From Onchocerca volvulus (Eukaryota; Nematoda; Chromadorea; Rhabditida; Onchocercidae): a stretch of DNA of 64,000 bases. Under the pieces are notes generated by a model, which worked only from the letters and a program-made list of their open reading frames with translations, searched no databases and was not told where the DNA came from. Below are positions 1-11,540 of the stretch, piece after piece. The stretch spans positions 186,001 through 250,000 of the forward strand of contig HG738140.1 in the NCBI GenBank assembly GCA_000499405.2, in the 5' to 3' direction. The stretch's first letter is position 1. Each line of letters starts with the position of its first letter. Position numbers and translations under genes: made by a program.

Positions 1-1085
1 GACTGTCAGAATGGCGCGACATGCGACCCTGATGATGGCCAGTGTCGATGCCCTTCAGGGTACTTTGGCAAAAAGGTGTTGTTAACGGTCTATATTTGTT
101 GTAGTTCTTTACTTCTTTTGACCAAGTTTTCTAGGAATTTTAAAAAATTGTCCGAAAGAGGATGAATGCTGTTTTTGTGGTCAGAGAAACAAAAGTGTTA
201 TAAAAATGTGGAGTACATAATTTTGTCCGGAATATTTTCTCTTTCCTCATCTCGTGACATGAATGGCACTAACTTTAGGATATAATTAAAACACCCAACT
301 CTTGATTTTGTTAATTTGAATTCTTCAGTGTGAACATTCCTGTGCCAATAATACCTACGGTCCACATTGTCAGTTAAATTGTGATTGTGGCAAATTTCAA
401 TGTGACCCAAAAACGGGAAAATGTGACTGTCCTTTAGGATTGCATGGTCCCAAATGTGAACAAGGTATGTTTTGCTTGCGAAATTATGATACGTATTTTG
501 CTGATTCTAAGGATATGACCTAGCGAATTCAATCTTAGGTTGAAGAATCAACGATATGCAAATTAACCTAAGCAGACAGCTCAAACAGGACTGTTGGCAG
601 AAAGTATAGTTTTAATCAGTGGCGTGCAAGAAAAGTTATTTGACCTGTTTTATGTAAACTTATCTCTAGATTGCAACGCAAATGCATTAACTCTATAACC
701 TTTCGCTTCTGCATGATAATATCTGAAAGTAATTTGAGTTTTGTAGCATGTCGACCAGGACGTTACGGGAAAAATTGTGAATATCGATGTGAATGTTACA
801 ACGGTGCGATATGTAATCGGGTTACCGGTCAGTGTGCTTGTGCTCCGGGATATCTTGGTGCAACTTGTCAGCATGAACAATTTGGTAGAGATTTTTAATT
901 CGTATGATTATTTATAAATTTTCAATAAAAACTTTAAAGGAATTTTCTAAATAGTTTTTTAATTCTGGATTTTTTATCCATACAAGATCGAATTTATCTG
1001 CATTTTTATTTTCCAATTTTTAGATATGGAGAGTGTTGCAAAACGTGGCGATCTTCCGGAGTATGACTTCCGCAGGAGGCGGTAG
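1..1085 (+). CDS. Multi-EGF-repeat protein, 3' end (partial)
   Basis: Four exons are seen: 1-75, 329-464, 747-884 and 1024-1085; the 5' part lies outside the window. Phases agree (0, 1, 1) and the introns have GT..AG ends (GTGTTG..TTCAG, GTATGT..TTGTAG, GTAGAG..TTTAG). The translation is a run of cysteine-rich EGF units, with pieces such as CRCPSGYFG, CDCPLGLHGPKC and CACAPGYLGATC. This CxCxxGxxGxxC spacing is typical of MEGF/CED-1/laminin-type EGF repeats in extracellular proteins. After the last repeat the protein ends in a short charged tail finishing RRRR and a TAG stop, with no membrane segment, so this isoform looks secreted. Family-level assignment is firm. Orthology, for example to CED-1/Draper, is not established, because those proteins have a transmembrane and cytoplasmic part that is absent here. 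Confidence 0.85.
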
Positions 1086-2130
1086 CAGCATTTTCGTTTT
1101 ATGCAGTTTAGGGATATATATCTTTTATAAATCACTATCAAATTGTTTCATTGAATATTATGAGTGGTATGATTTTCGATACCGATTATTCACAATTAAA
1201 AGTTTGATTAACAACTTGGAAATGGTCACAGATTTATGAAGTATATCCGAGAACGTATAATTGAGCGGCCGAAATAATTTTTGAAGTTATCATATTATAA
1301 TCACAAAGAAAGAGCTTTTTTCGCACGAATAATATCATTTGGCCTGAAAAGGATTAGAAATCGATCTTGTCAACCACTTGTTGAGGAAAAATTTCAATGA
1401 TTTCTCTTTATTTTTCGTTCTGATGTTATCATCGTGTAGCAGTAGATACGTGTCCATATTATTATTGAACGGTTTTTATATAAAATGGTAAAATTTCAAT
1501 TATTCGATTTCATCATTTCTTTTTTGTAGTTACATTTGGAAAATTTTTGAAGGAAGCAGAGTCAGTCATATTCTTCTCTATTGTACATACCATTCTAATG
1601 GCATGAGAACCTTAATCCTACGATCCACGCTTGGTTTAGATGCTGTATGCATTTTAAAACATTTATCTATTTGGATACTTGGTAAGGCATGTTTATAACA
1701 GGAAAGAAATCTCTCTTCACCTGAATGTTCGAATTAATTATAACATTAAGCATTCAACAATGGATCTAGACTCCTTGAAAATACTTATTTATGACCGGAT
1801 GAATCCACGTTATCTTGCCGGTCGTCTCCAGGATGATATCAAAAGATCATCTAGAATTGTTAGTCTTGATATGATTGATTCATTTTATCTCAATGCGTTT
1901 TCCATTTTTTCTCGTTGCTAAACGTCAATTAAAGAGGTCAAAATGCGGAATGATGAACTCCATTTCTATATGACTAATTCCATCAAGCAAAGATGAAAGC
2001 ATTTTTGAATTGAATTAATTGGAATATATGCCATTGTTTTGTCGTAAATTAAGTACCCCAATAGTTTGAAAACCAAAGCTTCAAGATTTTTTTTCCATAT
2101 TTTCAAATTTGAATAGCGACAATAAATCGA

Positions 2131-2200
2131 ATTCATAAAAATTCATATACAAAAATTTTTCATAAAAATTCATATACAAAATTCATATACATAAAAACAT
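2131..2200. repeat. Short AT-rich tandem repeat
   Basis: About two and a half copies of a unit resembling ATTCATAAAAATTCATATAC occur in tandem, with small length differences. It is local low-complexity sequence with no sign of mobility. Confidence 0.6.
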
Positions 2201-3818
2201 TAATATCCGTGTCTGTAGCAGTCTAAGTAGAGATATCATAAATTTTAAACTCAAACGTTTCTACTCTGTAATAATTTGCAATGGTCAAAAAATATAGGTT
2301 ATCTTATGTAGCAACTAAATTTATTTGCAAGTGCAAGTTTCATTGCGTGAATTGAAAAAAAAAAAAAAAAATGAGAAAAGCTATTATTAGGACAAATAAA
2401 TGAAGATTTTTTGAAGTAGAAACTTGACAGTCCTGCTTCTGTCATTTTTATTTCTATTCAGTTTATTTTAAACAATGCCAGAATGTTAAGCTATTTAGTA
2501 ATTAAGTGATTAAGAAAAGATAAGAAAAATGCAAGAGTGCAAGATGTATCTTTTGATTCTTCAATGCTCAGCTTGTTCAAATATATTCTGATACTTTATG
2601 AAAGCACTTCGATATTGGAAAATAATTGAAACTTCTCATTGTTATTCTTGTAATAGCAAGCATAGTGTTCGACTATTGGCAAAAAGAAGTAAAAAGAAAT
2701 TGTGAAGATATAATAGATGATAATGAGAATTATTATATATATATGGAAGATGTGAAACCTTCCGACACATAGAAAAGATATGATCAAAATGAAATAATGA
2801 AGCGAATTAGAGATGATCTGAGGCATGACGTATAAATCAGCACTTCATGGATTAATTAACGTATAACTACCAGAACATCTTGATGAGAATTAGGATTGTA
2901 GAGATGAGATTTTCGAATAATTTCAATTTCAAAAACGGAATCTAAATGAGAAGCTAAATTGACATGGGAATGAGATGCGAAATATATTTTCAAATTATCT
3001 ATAAACTAGTCGTTCCATGAAAATATTTGCGTAAGTTCCTCGTTAAAATCTATTTTTTGAATGTTGACATTATTTTTTAAAGGTTGTTGTTAAATTACTA
3101 CCTTAGATTTATCATAAAAATGATTATTTCATGATTTGCATTATTTAAATGCCAATTAGATGTCAGATTCAAAATAAACCTTCTTTAATATCTATCAATG
3201 ACAAGTTTCAATTCCTCTGCATGCAGTTAATTTCCAAATTAGTGTCCTGCATTTTGATCTCACTCCCAGAATTATCTTCCTAATTTCAAAGCTTTTTCAA
3301 GATATGAACAATTCTTTGAAAAACACCTTGAAGATGACTCTGCCATTTATAAAAGCACGGTTAGCATCGACGATCGGTCAGTATCTTGTTAATGTGATTT
3401 TTGGAAAGTTGTTTCTTTCCCACTCTTCTAAGATTGATAATTGTACAACACTTTCTGGAGAGATTTCTTGCATATTTACTCAAACCTAGGAATTTCATGA
3501 TATAGTGTTTGCTGCAATCAAGCGATAAAAATGATGATTTTCGCACAGCGGTTAAATAGCAGGGTTAAGATATTGTTTGTGTGATGCTCTAAAATTCAAA
3601 ATTACCATTTGTCCACCTACCAATTTCCCACACTTATATGATAAGTGACCCACGTGATCCGTCTTAATTTGCTTTAAATTTGAAGGTCTAAAATTTGTTA
3701 AAATGAAGCAAAACGATTGTAATATGATAGTATTTCCTATTTTTGATATTTATTTCAGCTTCATGATTTGCTGCAGAACATAGATCATTGCAAAATTGCC
3801 AAGATAGGTCAATAAGTA

Positions 3819-4356
3819 AGATACCATCAAGAAGAATGAATGTAGCAGATGTATTATCTCTGATTTGAAAACAAGTTCTCACACAAAGTTAGGCTCTTGT
3901 GCAAGAGTGATCCAGCATAACACGTTCATTCAAATGTATCTGTCACCTCTCCAATCACTTTGTGGCCTTACAAGAAATATTACATTGAAATTTGAAGAAT
4001 TTCAGCAAATGAATGATTTATCATCGACAGCCCCTAGGAAAGGAATATTTGCAAACATTCTTCTGACTGTATCATGGCGAAGGGTAAAACCATCCAAAAA
4101 GCAAGTACAGATGATAATGCCAGTTCCAGATATGTTTTGTCAAAAATCTATCCAGATTGTTGCAGAAAAGATCGCAACTTCGAGTCATATCCTTGGTATT
4201 TCTAAAAATGGATCGATTATTGCTCGAAGAGTATACAAACAATTGTGTATGTATACATTACCATCAATCCAATGTATCAAATCATCGGTCATCAGCTACG
4301 CTTTAAAGTTAATGCTAATTGATTACTTAGTAATTCTGTCGGAAATTTTTCCTTGA
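3819..4356 (+). other. Long unexplained open reading frame
   Basis: One frame stays open for about 178 codons, from just after a TAA to the TGA at 4354-4356. At this base composition (about 7% stop codons expected per random codon) such a run is uncommon, though not impossible in 64 kb. The first ATG in frame is near 3934. The translation has no motif I recognise, no signal peptide and no clear membrane segment. I see no convincing acceptor at its left edge. It could be a single-exon gene, a long exon of an unrecognised gene, a decayed element or chance. Confidence 0.25.
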
Positions 4357-5246
4357 ATTTATTAGGAAGAGAGTTCGTTTCCTTGGAATTAATTAATCAA
4401 AGTATAGTAAATTTTCTTCTTGACTTATCCTAGTATTCCGATTATGGCTATTCTTGACCTTCGCAAGTTAGCATCGAGTTTATTTTGATAGTTAGAAATC
4501 TAAAAGTAATTTTATACAAATAGAATCTGGTCAAAACCAAGACAAATTTTGACTATTGAAATATGATTTGTGTAAAATGAAGCATTATTTAAAAATTATT
4601 CACATGTAATACAAGTCATCTGGAGTAGACACAAATGCTATCAGGAATTCCTTCATTCTGATTATTTTTGTCAAATGAAAATGAGGTATTTCTTCATCAA
4701 TCTTCCCGAAATTTATAACAATTGCATTATTTTGAAAGGAAGAAATCCTAAAATTAATATATTATAAAACTCATAATATGTCACAAAAAATATTCAATAG
4801 TCTGAACGATTACAATATGTTATATATGCATGTTTTTACTTCAATTAATTCCAACTATAATTAACTGTCACAGAAAAACTCTTCCAGAGATTGTTTCAAT
4901 TGCAATGCATTGATCACTAATTCTTACGGCAAGTGTTTTGAACAATATCATTCATTCACAAATTATCTTAATTTGAAAATGAGAAAGTCAAATTTATATC
5001 GACTCGATCTGTTTTTCAATTCAAGAGTATTGACTGGTAATATTAAGAAGGTTAAATCTTCTTCTTCATTTCTTATGGGCAAAAAAGATAGACCAAGACT
5101 ACCTGCTCAGATTGTCCCAGGAATAGATGATGATGCATTTGGCACTATTTTTTGTATCGTTTATCCGTTTCGTTGTATTTCACTTCACTTTACAATAGCG
5201 ACATTTCAACGCTGAAATTGGACTACTGTATGGATACAATGGTAGA

Positions 5247-5329
5247 TCGATTTTTCGGTGGATTACACTCGATCCAGAGTTGATCATTACACAGTTGATC
5301 ACCAAAAAATCGATGGATCAACTGTGTAA
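5247..5329. repeat. Nested inverted repeat
   Basis: TTACACAGTTGATC at 5287-5300 is repeated as its exact reverse complement at 5316-5329, giving 14-bp arms around a 15-nt loop. The loop contains CACCAAAAAATCGATG, which is itself nearly the reverse complement of CGATTTTTCGGTG at about 5248-5260. The transcript could fold in two mutually exclusive ways. There is no adjacent gene. Confidence 0.75.
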
Positions 5330-8300
5330 AACAACCGCAACTCCTAATAAACTTTTTGAAAGCTTTGTTAAAGAGCAGTTTCATCACATTTGTATGGAAT
5401 TATGGTAAACATGAAAAGTTTGCATTAATCACCACACCATAAATAAGACTTTGATATATGTATTTAGCAAATTATACATCACTGACGGCCAGAATTCATT
5501 AAAAGTCAAGAATTTATAATCACTGGTCGATCTAGAATTTGTAAAAATATGCGATTGAGCAAATGGACAGAAAGTTGATAATGTAAATGAAAGATTCGGA
5601 AAAACTGATCTAGCTTTTGAATGATTTTAATAGGTTTGCAAAATTAGAAGCATATGCCCAGAAAGGAGTGCGAACCACTTTGTCTTCTTCCAGATATAAG
5701 AATTACAATTAGGGCAATTTCATAGCTCTTTTAGTTTTGCAAATGACCGCTAAATTCGATTATTCATCACAGGCTGTTCGGGAAATTGTTGAAGATTTAT
5801 ATCACCATCGAGTACAGATAAGAAATTAATGTAGAAATAGAGATAAAAAAAAAAAAAAAAATAAGTAACTGGAAGCATATGCAGTACTAACAAATATTGT
5901 AGTCATAACAATAATTTCCTCATACCTATGAGTTCATTTCCTATGCTTATCTCCATATCAGACTTCTGAAATCTACTTTTTTTTGTCCTAACTGACAGTA
6001 ATGAACATTTCAGTAAAGATGTTTTCCACAGGAATCATCCGAAACAGATCCATTAGCATCTTCCTCTTATCCGAATATATGTTCACACATGGGCATTTTT
6101 TGTTGACTACTCCGTCATCCTCATTTCGTTCTTTTGGCAGGACAAAATGGACAAAATTCGTTCATTGAGAAAAACTCAGTCGAGTAGCCATATTTCTTCT
6201 TGTGTTTATGTAGGAAGTAAAAGATGGAACTTATACTTGATATGCAATCAAAATCAAGTTGAGATTATTGTCGATTTCATTCCTACATTATCACTAAACT
6301 TCGATCTTCTTCATCATCAACCTCCTTTCCTTCTTTCCCTTATAACAAGAATATGAACTATAAATGTCGTCATAGTTTCCATGTAATCTTTCTGTATGAG
6401 TATTAGCCAACAACAAAACTGTTTTAAAATATGATGAAATGAAACTTTGATTGCAAGAATTACACCACAGCTAGCAAGACGAGACATATTTCGAATATGT
6501 TTCAGCCCAAGCGATCACAATATCTACTACATTACACATGCAATATCATCTTCTTTGTTCAAATCTCATACCTGCTATCTGGGACGCAGTGAAATTGCAA
6601 ACGAAAGAAAAAAAAAGCATATAACTCTTAGGTGGTATTAATTTACACCGCTCAATTATTTCATTATTACTGCGCGGAAAAATGCCACGTTTCGGTATCG
6701 TATATTCAACAAAAAAAGGAATATCGATGCTTCCACTGGATGGTTTCCATGACCTGCAGGAATCATTTTAACATAATGATTGGAATGCTTTATGATTGAA
6801 ATTTTGACAGTGTGATTTGGAAATCGAGAAAAATAATTTTTCTTAGGTAGGCTATCTGCATAAGCAAATGATTTATCAGAAAGCCAAAATGGCAGGAACA
6901 ATGCCAGTTGTGGCTCTTGCTTGAGGACTGTGAGACTGTTTAGGATTACATTTCAACATGCCAGAAAAAACCGAAATTTCATTCTATAAATATTTCCAAA
7001 TAATTAAAGCATTTTATTGTGGAAATATCCAGCCTAATAAATAACCAAACTGACAATGTGAGAATTTGTTATAAAGATTGTTTCATTCTGAATATTCTCA
7101 GTTAAATGATTCATCATTGAATGCAAATGATGCATAGTAAAATGAAGCATTTCTCTGATTCTTCGTTTCCGATCACAAGCTTATCCTCAATAGATAAACA
7201 TCGGAAAATGTCTCCGGCTAATAAAAAAACTTATGCGCAATGTTTAGAATGTTGTAAAACAATTCGCCCCTCAAACGGCTTCTTCGATCCATCCGTTGGA
7301 GTGGAGTGCTACAGTATACATCCCATCAAATTTTTCCTAAACGCTTAAAACTATCAAATTCCTACAAAATTTTCCTTTAAAACGCACTGAAGAAGAAATA
7401 TAACTGTCTACTACACCAATAATATTCTCTGATAATTGCCTTATAAAACATCAATCAGCAAAAAGTTTATTCCAATTATTCGTCTATGCCAAACATCAAA
7501 AAAAAACAAAACTTTCATGACAAGGCATGTTTTCAGCATATCGACCATTTTATGACAAATCTGCAAGCCTTCATCTGTAAAATTGCTGACATTCCAAAGA
7601 TTTTATTGAAAAATTTTAAAAAATTACAAGATAAATATGCTCATTGCAAACGAAAAGGAATGGCCAGTTCTGATGATCTTCTCAAAATTCCCTGCTCTAT
7701 TTAATTATAGGACCAAAGCACTAGAAAATCTAATTTTCCCATATTTTCGAAATTTGAAAGAAAATTTTATCCTCATATATATATACATACAAGTTCACGA
7801 AAAGCTTTGAATAACGTAATGACCAAATAATCAACGTCCAGTGTCCTCAGGATGATATCTTCCGAGGGATGCTTTTTGAGACGTTATTTTTGCATATACT
7901 TTCATCCAATCCACAGTTTGAATTACTTGTTTGCAGATTCCGCTGGCCAAAACTGTTTATGACACAATCAAGCATTCAGAATATACAATGAATGACATTT
8001 CAGGTGGTCCATCTTTCGGAACAACCGAAGAATACAAGAAAATGATATTTCTTTGCCCATAATTCAAATAATTAGTAACACTTTGGTATATGCATTCCTT
8101 TTTTTGTAATCCTAACCTAGGCCAACGCAGATCTAACAAAGTCGCAACTATTGCGTTAATAAAACCTACCTCTTCTACACTTTTTAAACAAGGCTTACCA
8201 ACGAGCGCTGCTTTATCTCCATTTTGATGTTTTCAAAATTCCCTTTTATTAGTTTTAATCCCTTTTTGTTCATCATTAACTTTGTTTTATTGATATTATT

Positions 8301-9236
8301 GATTTTTAATAATTGCATGTCTTGTCTCGTTATCAAATTTTTGTAATAAAGATTTAATTACTCAACTTTGAGGTTGTACTACAGACCAATTTCCCGACAT
8401 CATCTAATGTGACTATTAGATTTTTCGAGTCTAAAATTAGTTTTTCAATTATCTTTTGAAACTTGGTAATATTACAGTTGGAATAAAAAATTATAAACAA
8501 ATAATTTTATTTAAATTTCCGGGAATTTATTCCAGCAACTTAGTCAGTCAGAAATTTCAATTGTCATTAGTTTATTAACAGCAGAAATCATCTAACCGAT
8601 AGGACTGAAATAAAAATTATTCAATCCTACCGATTACAAAGAAATCATTAAAGAGTATACTTTTTTAGAGAAATCAATTTTATATTCCTCACAAATTCAT
8701 TGTTTCAAAACGAAAATGCTATAAAACTAAAGGAATAATAGCTCCTGAACAAGGTAATTCTCAAAAACATAAATATTAAGCTAATTAATTAATAAAGCAA
8801 TCGAATTTGGCCTTATAATGTCCTTACAGTTTAATATTAAATAACTGAAAAGATAATACTTTCAAATCAAAGTTCTTCAATATTCAGTAGAGTCTGGTCT
8901 GTTGCACTGCGCCCCTTAAATTTGAGACTCAGTAATATATATGTTGCTGAAAGATTTGTGGTAACTTCTCTCTAAAACTCACTGAATCCTTCCATCTAAT
9001 ACAAGATTGTCTTAGTCGACGGTAGGAAATATCAGTCTAGTGAACCTGACATTCGAGAAAAACAAAGCCTGAAAATTAATAATGCAAATGATGGGAGAGA
9101 GTGTATTAAAAAATGTTTTAATCTGATATATTAAATATTACAGATGTGAACAAAGTTTCACAAAACAATGTAGTAGTATTTACATATCACATGAGAGCGA
9201 AAGGATCGCAACCTGTAATTACATGATATTTTAAGA

Positions 9237-10326
9237 TTATATTTCATTGATAGAAGAAACTGAATATTTGTTCAGATCTGCAATGATATCTATCTCTGGC
9301 AGCAAACGATCTGCAGAGGACAAGAAATGTGGTGTCCAGACCTAAAATTCCACTTTTTTTTTCGGAGCAGTGCATTAACAAAATCACATATGAATGAATA
9401 GAGTGATAAAAGATAACAAACATCAGTCCTATTGGAACAAATCTAAAATCTACAACTAAGACATTCTTCTTTTAATTCAATAATTCTGGTTTCATATAGA
9501 ATTTGAATTTACCTTTTGATCCTGCTGCAAATCAATTGTCGTTTCATCCAAATCATCGTTTTCACTACCGATTACTGATGAATCCAATATCAAAGCAACC
9601 ACAATTATACCTAAAATTTTACTATTTTTTTTTTCAAAAATTAGTTATAAATTTATTTTGCACGTTTAAAAATTCACTTCAGTTTATTCTTATCTTTTTA
9701 TAATTCTTGCAAGAAACTATTCTCAAACAAATATCACTGAGATATTTCCTTCTGTTGCATTTGTAAATTATTAACCTGAAAAACTGACAATCTATATTTC
9801 CTATTGGATAGACGTATAGATGTAACTACTAAATTCATAGTATCTGTCTAAATTATTATTTTAAAGACCACAAACTAACCCGTAACAAGCAAGGCAATAC
9901 TGAGCAAAGAAATAATTAGTACCACGATCACGTTGAAAGTGACATTTACGTTTGTTTTCCAGCCAGATGGTGAATTATCCGACATAAGCAATATGCGGAC
10001 TATTTCATCCGTATCTTAAAATACATATATACATTTTCGTTCTTTTTTTTTTCCAGTTTGAAATCTCAGTGCAACAGAATCATTTCTCTAAAATCCTCTA
10101 TTTTGCTTTATTTTGCAATACTGCCGTACGATCCGTTACTAATCAATAATTCTTGATTGAATTTCTTGATTTCAGTACTTTTACGCCATCAAAATTAAAG
10201 AGCGCAGAAACCTGTCTTTGGATCACTACTTGAAATGACATGTTGGCGTATGTTCGTATATTCATAAGCGGCAAAAATTAACAAGCAAAGGAGAGTCGCT
10301 AGTGCGAGTCGCACTAAAAGACGCAT
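9237..10326 (-). CDS. Unrecognised two-hydrophobic-segment membrane protein
   Basis: Four exons on the minus strand (10326-10212, 10014-9880, 9610-9513, 9341-9237) join to 151 codons (150 aa) with phases 1, 1 and 0 all agreeing. Splice sites are GTTTCT/TTTTAAG, GTTAGT/TTTTAG and GTAAAT/TTTTAG. The N-terminus is a basic and then hydrophobic signal peptide or signal anchor (MRLLVRLALATLLCLLIFAA). Next comes a polar stretch of about 45 residues with one N-V-T glycosylation-type site at about residue 63. A long hydrophobic segment follows at about residues 65-92, and then an acidic tail (SENDDLDETTIDLQQDQ) and a C-terminal region. I do not recognise the family; the layout suggests a small two-pass or anchored membrane protein. 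Exon phasing across four exons is the main support. The start ATG is the first in frame, but the frame remains open upstream of it. Confidence 0.7.
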
Positions 10327-10336
10327 ACATTCGACC

Positions 10337-10442
10337 TCATGCAGCAGGAATAACGATCTTGAAACGTTGCTTTCCGTCCAACAATACTCCCTTTTCCGGA
10401 TTAAGGCCCCTTTGTTTGCTTCGTAGGAGCAAAATCAGATAA
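10337..10442 (-). other. Possible terminal exon or upstream ORF
   Basis: After a good acceptor (TTACAG, exon edge at 10442) a frame runs for about 35 codons and stops at TGA (10337-10339), 10 nt before the ATG of the membrane-protein gene at 10326. The peptide is basic and ordered-looking (ending RFKIVIPAA). It could be the last exon of a neighbouring gene, an alternative 5' exon, an upstream ORF or chance. The overlapping frame that continues into the downstream ATG is also open, so the coding frame here is unresolved. Confidence 0.25.
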
Positions 10443-10689
10443 CTGTAACGATTTAAACTACATCACTTAACATAACGTATCAGTCGCAAGTTACATATAT
10501 TGCTTACTTCAATCAACTCTAAATGGATGCAATGTACATGTCTTTACGATCACGCTATTTCCAGATGATCATTCTAAATATTTGAGATGGTGATTTATAA
10601 CCCATTTTGAACTTTCTCAACCAATTTTTTTATTAATGAACCCGTGAATAATTTAAATTACTCTAATTCCACGATGTTTTTGAGGTATC

Positions 10690-11065
10690 TCACCTCAAAA
10701 AAAAAACCAAAAAGAAACTCGTGCTTTTCGATAAAAAAAAAAAAGAAAAAACAAAAAAAATAAAAAAAAAAACAAAACAAAACAAAACAAAACAAACAAA
10801 AAACAAAAAACCGTTAAAAAAATATAATCTGTCTACAAACCAAAAAAAAAAAGGTTTTGGGTTTTAGGTTTTTGATAAAAAACCAATAGCAACTTTTTTT
10901 TAATTAAAGAAAAAAAATGATTGATTGGTTGGCTATAAAAAAAAATTTTAAACCTAAATCTTTTTTTTTTGTTTTTTTTTTTTTTTTTAGGTTTTTAACT
11001 TTTTTTTTTAAGTTAACACATAAATGATTGATTGATTGGTTACAGCAGCATTATTTTTTTTTTTA
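10690..11065. repeat. Low-complexity poly-A/poly-T tract
   Basis: A run of A-rich segments with occasional C (such as AAAACAAAACAAAACAAA) passes into T-rich segments with complementary motifs (GGTTTTGGGTTTTAGG, AACCTAAA). AATGATTGATTGGTT occurs near 10917 and, with an extra GATT, near 11023, as a direct repeat of about 105 bp spacing. It looks like replication-slippage sequence. Confidence 0.7.
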
Positions 11066-11345
11066 TGGTGTGATGAGTAATGTTTTTACTCAACTTCTTT
11101 GGAGAGTTTTTTTTCATTTTCCACTTACTCGATTAGCGCAATGACATCACTGATAACAAGGAGAAGAGAGGAACGAGAAAACTCTCGATAATCAGTCTTC
11201 TCGATTGAATGATCCCTGATGATTGTCAATGTTCACTGTCACATAGCAATGATCGAAGACGAAAACGCCTATTAGAGTAAACAATGACAGGTAGTCTTTC
11301 GAGACTTTCTTGGCATTTGATTGAAAGGGAAGCTAAACCAATAAC

Positions 11346-11540
11346 ATGGGATTAGTGGGCAAGATGAGTTCTGGTTTGTTGCTGTTCGATAAATGGTGGT
11401 ATTATGTGACAGATTTCTGGTCTAAAGATCCGAGACTTCGTGGTGCACACCAGAATTACGCCAGAATAAAAGAAGAGGATATGAAGGAAGCAAGGAACAA
11501 ACAAAAAAAGATTATTACTACTGATAGGACGTGTCACTGA
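11346..11540 (+). other. Weak ORF, 64 codons
   Basis: ATG at 11346 to TGA at 11538-11540. The peptide has aromatic and charged blocks (KWWYYVTDFWSKDPRLRG, then a Lys/Glu-rich tail) and looks less random than neighbouring frames. No family was recognised and no flanking exons were found. The opposite strand is open over the same stretch. Low confidence. Confidence 0.2.

Larger units (their letters stand above)
1086..9236. other. Intergenic region, no supported gene
   Basis: About 8 kb of AT-rich sequence with scattered homopolymer runs (17 A at about 2354 and 5844). I found no chain of exons with matching phases and no recognisable protein. It holds a short tandem repeat (2131-2200), a nested inverted repeat (5247-5329) and one long unexplained ORF (3819-4356), listed separately. 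Confidence 0.5.
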
